This document shows, in pieces, positions 61,329-64,000 of a stretch of 64,000 nucleotides of DNA. Under the pieces are notes generated by a model. That model saw nothing but the letters and a program-made list of their open reading frames with translations. It had not been told where the DNA came from and did not search any database. This DNA comes from Pseudomonas sp. B21-015 (GTDB lineage Bacteria > Pseudomonadota > Gammaproteobacteria > Pseudomonadales > Pseudomonadaceae), in the NCBI RefSeq assembly GCF_024749285.1, contig NZ_CP087196.1, positions 3,844,001-3,908,000 of the forward strand. The letters are read 5' to 3'. A program made the translations under genes and the position numbers. Within the stretch, counting starts at the first letter, position 1, and each line of letters opens with the position of its first letter.

Positions 61329-61372
61329 TTTTGGCCGATTGCTGTCCGTCACGACAGGCAGCAATCGTCAAG
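61329..61372. repeat. Member of the dispersed palindrome family (well preserved)
   Basis: CTTTTGGCCGATTGCTGTCC / GTCACGACAGGCAGCAATCG: CGATTGCTGCC-type arms pair almost perfectly around GTCACGAC. Lies between the tautomerase leader and the next gene. Confidence 0.7.
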
Positions 61373-61383
61373 TGAGGGGCTGT

Positions 61384-62058
61384 TTACTCACTTTTAAGAT
61401 AGGTGCTTAGCTTATTCTGAACAACTTTCATCTGGGCAATCAAAGTATCGAAGTTGTCGGCGATCTGGAGTAACTGCTTCTTTTCAGAGTCTGATTTGGG
61501 CGGCTCTGCTTGAGATAGTGTCCCATATAAACCTGCCCGAGCATTCACCATAAAAGTGAGCTGCTTGTAAGTGTCAATATCCTTATATATCAAGTCTCCG
61601 TCGAAGCTTCGCAAGACTTCAACTAGCTCTGACACGACGGGAGCATTCGTTGAAATTACAGTTTTCACCTGATTCCAATCACTCGGATCATTGTTATCTA
61701 CGTAAGTTCTAAGCAACCACGGCAGCGGCGCCTGCGATTGCTCTATTTTAACCAAATCGGCAATGACTCTCTTTAGAGCCTGCTTTTCAACTCTTCGTTC
61801 CAGAGACTCTCTCGTTGTCGAGCTGTCCAGCATTGACGAAAGCTTCTTTACTGCCTCCACTGCTGCACCCGAAGAGTTCACAACGATGCTCAGGGCCGTG
61901 CCTCCGTCTGCGGGCTTTGGTGATGGTACCGGCAGCCAGATGAGCAGAAGAGTGAACAAGCTGATTCCGAGTACGATGGCCGTCAGTACGGACTTGTGTA
62001 TTAGGGGTAGTGATCCCATCCAAGGTGCGATCTTCTGAAGGCTCTCAATCCAGTCCAT
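61384..62058 (-). CDS. Single-pass membrane protein, unknown, possibly cassette-borne
   Basis: 224 residues. One transmembrane helix near residues 25-45 (SVLTAIVLGISLFTLLLIWL) with a short cytoplasmic N-terminus (MDWIESLQKIAPWMGSLPLI) and a helical soluble remainder (KLSSMLDSSTTRESLERRVE, SEKKQLLQIADNFDTLIAQM). The start lies 46 bp downstream of a CGTTAGAC core that has a half-attC arrangement upstream. A cassette origin is possible. No family recognised. Confidence 0.65.
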   Translation of the reverse strand: MDWIESLQKIAPWMGSLPLIHKSVLTAIVLGISLFTLLLIWLPVPSPKPADGGTALSIVVNSSGAAVEAVKKLSSMLDSSTTRESLERRVEKQALKRVIADLVKIEQSQAPLPWLLRTYVDNNDPSDWNQVKTVISTNAPVVSELVEVLRSFDGDLIYKDIDTYKQLTFMVNARAGLYGTLSQAEPPKSDSEKKQLLQIADNFDTLIAQMKVVQNKLSTYLKSE

Positions 62059-62103
62059 AGAGTTCTCCTGAGTTTATGCAGAGACGAATGAAGTGCTCAT
62101 GAC

Positions 62104-62165
62104 GTCTAACGCTGACGTTCAGCTGCTCCCGGAGGCAGCCCTCTGCAACGAAGGGAGCCCTCATT
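62104..62165 (-). other. Half attC-like site upstream of the membrane protein gene
   Basis: Minus strand: ...GGGAGCAGCTGAAC, GTCAG, CGTTAGAC: L' (CAGCTGAAC), five-base spacer and R' (CGTTAGAC; GTTRRRY exact). The expected R''-L'' arm is not evident; CCATAAC at 62274-62268 is a poor candidate ~160 bp upstream. Probably the damaged end of a preceding cassette. Confidence 0.4.
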
Positions 62166-62289
62166 TGTAGCAGTTACGGTGTTTGATTCTTGGCTACGAA
62201 GCGAACCAATACTAAGCGTACTCTAAGATAGAAAATGTGCACCCGTCGCCCGCAGAAGCAAAGCGCAGTTATGGGTTAAAAGCAACAAT

Positions 62290-62356
62290 GGGGAGCGTCC
62301 GCTTCTGGCCGCTCTCTGCCGGTCACGACAGGCAGGAGTCGACCAGAAGCGGTCAA
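62290..62356. repeat. Member of the dispersed palindrome family
   Basis: GCGTCCGCTTCTGGCCGCTC / TCTGCCGGTCACGACAGGCAGGAGTCGACCAGAAGCGG: outer CCGCTTCTGG/CCAGAAGCGG perfect, inner CTGCC/GGCAG. It is the most complete copy in the window. Confidence 0.75.
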
Positions 62357-62915
62357 GGCGGATGAAATTACCTTGTACCAACCTACGATGTTGTATGTAA
62401 TTCCAAGCCCATTCAGTGCATAAAGTGGTTCACAGGTATGGACACCAGTACCCTCACACTCCAAGAGTTGTATCGTCCGGGTAGCTCCTCAAATGGCTGC
62501 ACCGTGGTCGACAGCGGCCTCATCTGAATCGTGGCTTTCGAGCCAACCCCGATCAGTCGCGACAGGCTGAAAACGTCCAGGTATTACCTGCAAAAAACTC
62601 CTAGCGTCCGACAAAAAAATCCTAACCGTTCTGTTTCATGCGGACTAAGGTTCCCACAGGTAGTGCATCAAGCACTGATCTAGGAACTCTACGAAACTGA
62701 AAGCGTGCCACTGGTGCCTTGCTCCACGCGACCTCTTTGGGCATGGCCCCGACCGCTAGCGATACCGTCTCCGAGCCGCAGTCGCCGCAGGAGTTGGAGT
62801 GGACCTGGGGGCTAAACGGATGGCCAACATCTGGCTAAAAGCAGGCTCAATGCCAGCCCAGCGGCAAGGCTCATTGCTACCATCGTGCTTCTTGTATCTG
62901 AAAAGGATTCCCTCT
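62357..62915. other. 560-bp stretch without a supported gene
   Basis: A minus-strand frame within it (ECEGTGVHTCEPLYALNGLG, ITYNIVGWYKVI) looks weakly coding but is short and enters the palindromic repeat. The right part is the leader of the YecR-like gene. Confidence 0.3.
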
Positions 62916-63386
62916 ATGCGTAAGTTACTTTTTCTAGTCATGCTGGCAGTTGTTGCAACGGGCTGCTCCAGCCGTAAAGACTTCTACGCAACCGGCGGGA
63001 GCAGAGCGGACGGCTCGATCGACATGGCTTACGACTTCAAGCCCTTTGAGACACCGGTCGTTGACTATAAGCAAGCTGAGTCAATTGCAAACAGCAAATG
63101 TGCGGTTTGGGGTTACAACCGCGCCGAACCCTTCGGTGGGAAAACTCAGAACTGCCAGGCCCGAGACGGCTGGGGTAATTGCACTGCAGGCCAGATGATC
63201 GTCAAATATCAATGCATCGGTAACATCACACCAGCTAACCAGGCCTCAGCTCCAACGCTCACGTCGGTTCCGGTTGGTATGATGACTCCCGCTCAGTACA
63301 AGGAAGCGCGTGTGAAAGCATTGATGGATCAACACCTACCCTATGCCGAGTACCAGAAGCAGTATCAGGCGATCATGGCTGAGTAA
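62916..63386 (+). CDS. YecR-like lipoprotein
   Basis: 156 residues from ATG 62916 (AAAGGATTCCCTCT upstream). The signal ends with a lipobox: LFLVMLAVVATGCSSRKD. The mature protein has YATGGSRADGSIDMAYDFKP, ECAVWGYNRAEPFGGKTQNC-like sequence (KCAVWGYNRAEPFGG), and GNCTAGQMIVKYQC, the YecR pattern of an ATGGSRADG..L.Y motif and four cysteines. C-terminal MTPAQYKEARVKALMDQHLP is helical. The role of YecR proteins is not established. Confidence 0.85.
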   Translation: MRKLLFLVMLAVVATGCSSRKDFYATGGSRADGSIDMAYDFKPFETPVVDYKQAESIANSKCAVWGYNRAEPFGGKTQNCQARDGWGNCTAGQMIVKYQCIGNITPANQASAPTLTSVPVGMMTPAQYKEARVKALMDQHLPYAEYQKQYQAIMAE

Positions 63387-63595
63387 TTCCGTCGATACTG
63401 GTTCACGGTGCGGCTCAATATCTCCGAAACTCCCTGAGAGACGGCGTGAAACTGAGCCAGGTTTTCACTCGAAAAACTGCACTGTCGCTTTACTGCCATT
63501 GTTTGGCCAAACTTCAGCGATCACAAAATGTGAGGCGCATATCCGCAATGACCACTTCTGGCCGATTGCCGCGAAGGGCCGCAATCGACCGAGGC

Positions 63596-63744
63596 TGTGT
63601 AAAAACGTTTTCGAGCAGCTTTGGTGGCCTAATTGGGAGCTAAAATCACGCGCCTATGCAAATCTCAGCTCTGCTGATTAGCCAAACGCTGGCAGATTTC
63701 GTGTAGCAGCGCAGACTACAAAACGGTGCCTGCGTTTTTACACA
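63596..63744. mobile_element. 149-bp MITE, copy 2
   Basis: TGTGTAAAAACG (63596-63607) and CGTTTTTACACA (63733-63744). By eye the interior (TTTTCGAGCAGCTTTGGTGG ... GTAGCAGCGCAGACTACAAA) matches copy 1 throughout, including flanking palindrome sequence for ~30 bp on each side, so the two loci are copies of a larger block. Confidence 0.85.
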
Positions 63745-63787
63745 CTCTGGACCCATAGCTGCCAGTGGCGACAGGCAGAAATCGGCC

Positions 63788-64000
63788 GATTCTGTTGAAA
63801 AAGTAGCTCCCCTATCTGGCCTCCGGCAAAATCTCTACATTGGCCAGCAGGGAAGCACGCAGCATGATGGGACAGTTATCGAGTGGGCAGGAACGGCTGT
63901 TTTACTCGTTCAACCTTGAAGATCACATCCCAGCCAATCACCTTCTGCGCAGCATTGATCAGTGTCTTGATCTGAGCGACCTGCGCCATTACCTCGCCGA
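63788..64000 (+). mobile_element. IS1182-family insertion sequence, copy 3 (runs off the window)
   Basis: Begins GATTCTGTTGAAAAAGTAGC at 63788, directly inside the palindrome half AATCGGCC. It shows more non-coding differences from copies 1 and 2 (ATCTGGCCTCCGGC, CTACATTGGCCAG) than they show to each other, so it is a slightly older or different variant. Confidence 0.93.
63864..64000 (+). CDS. IS1182-family transposase, partial (copy 3)
   Basis: The first 45 codons: MMGQLSSGQERLFYSFNLED, HIPANHLLRSIDQCLDLSDL, RHYLA. Identical in protein to copies 1 and 2 over this stretch. The rest lies beyond the window. Confidence 0.93.
   Translation, partial: MMGQLSSGQERLFYSFNLEDHIPANHLLRSIDQCLDLSDLRHYLA

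Noticed and set aside
61081..61371. Upstream extension of the tautomerase frame (an extra 97 codons)
   Set aside because: It crosses the leader repeat and a palindromic repeat, the fold begins at MITIYGID, and AAGGA lies before the internal ATG at 61080.
62756..62941. Minus-strand ORF ending PTPAATAARRRYR
   Set aside because: Low-complexity C-terminus, antisense to the leader of the YecR-like gene, no start support.

Overview
The window looks like an accessory-rich stretch of a Pseudomonas chromosome, probably of the P. fluorescens group. I infer this from the gene content: a putative selenate ABC operon, a SpuD-like polyamine binding protein, truncated VgrG/PAAR/Rhs parts, IS66 and IS1182 elements, and REP palindromes. 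No rRNA, tRNA or CRISPR array was recognised. Assignments come from reading the sequence and from family knowledge; nothing was searched.

Layout. 1-6.5 kb: a methyltransferase cut by the window edge, a secreted protein with one CxxCH haem motif, an NTF2-like protein, and a tightly overlapping four-gene ABC operon of the phosphonate/selenate type. 6.6-7.3 kb: two decayed pseudogenes. 7.7-9.6 kb: a PhyH-type dioxygenase followed by a LysE-type exporter, with a perfect 15-bp inverted repeat upstream. 9.8-14.9 kb: Mut7-C protein, MFS remnant, SseB with a coupled but frameshifted partner, a small secreted repeat protein, and an integron-like cassette (ORF plus a well-formed attC). 14.9-22 kb: two near-identical 1608-bp IS1182-type elements enclosing a DUF1330 protein, an IS3/IS66 wreck, and a muconolactone-isomerase-like protein with a divergent LysR gene. 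22-39 kb: mostly intact genes, including an ArsB-like permease with an MFS protein, a small kinase overlapping a MarR regulator, LysR/argC, LuxR/SpuD, a truncated VgrG, trmK, and a LysR gene divergent from an NTF2-SDR-phosphatase operon.

39-64 kb is a mobile-element and toxin-remnant zone. It holds a glucosaminidase effector-like gene with an exported partner, an IS66 whose tnpB is split by a group II intron, a Rhs/PAAR/immunity cluster (three DUF4265-type proteins and a Rhs tip with an HNH nuclease), a second IS66, an NYN-domain protein, and a hydrolase between inverted IS21-like ends. It also holds a second group II intron inside an IS66 tnpC remnant, an internally deleted IS, a minus-strand integron-like cassette encoding a tautomerase, and a YecR-like lipoprotein. 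A third IS1182 copy runs off the right edge.

Two themes stand out. First, two attC-like sites on opposite strands each follow a complete ORF. Both cassettes are preceded by the same diverged ~105-bp sequence ending at a GTTRRRY-like core, although no integrase gene is present. Second, a dispersed intergenic palindrome family serves repeatedly as the landing site for IS1182 copies, for two deletion derivatives of another IS1182-like element, and for a 149-bp MITE that shares their terminal repeats.
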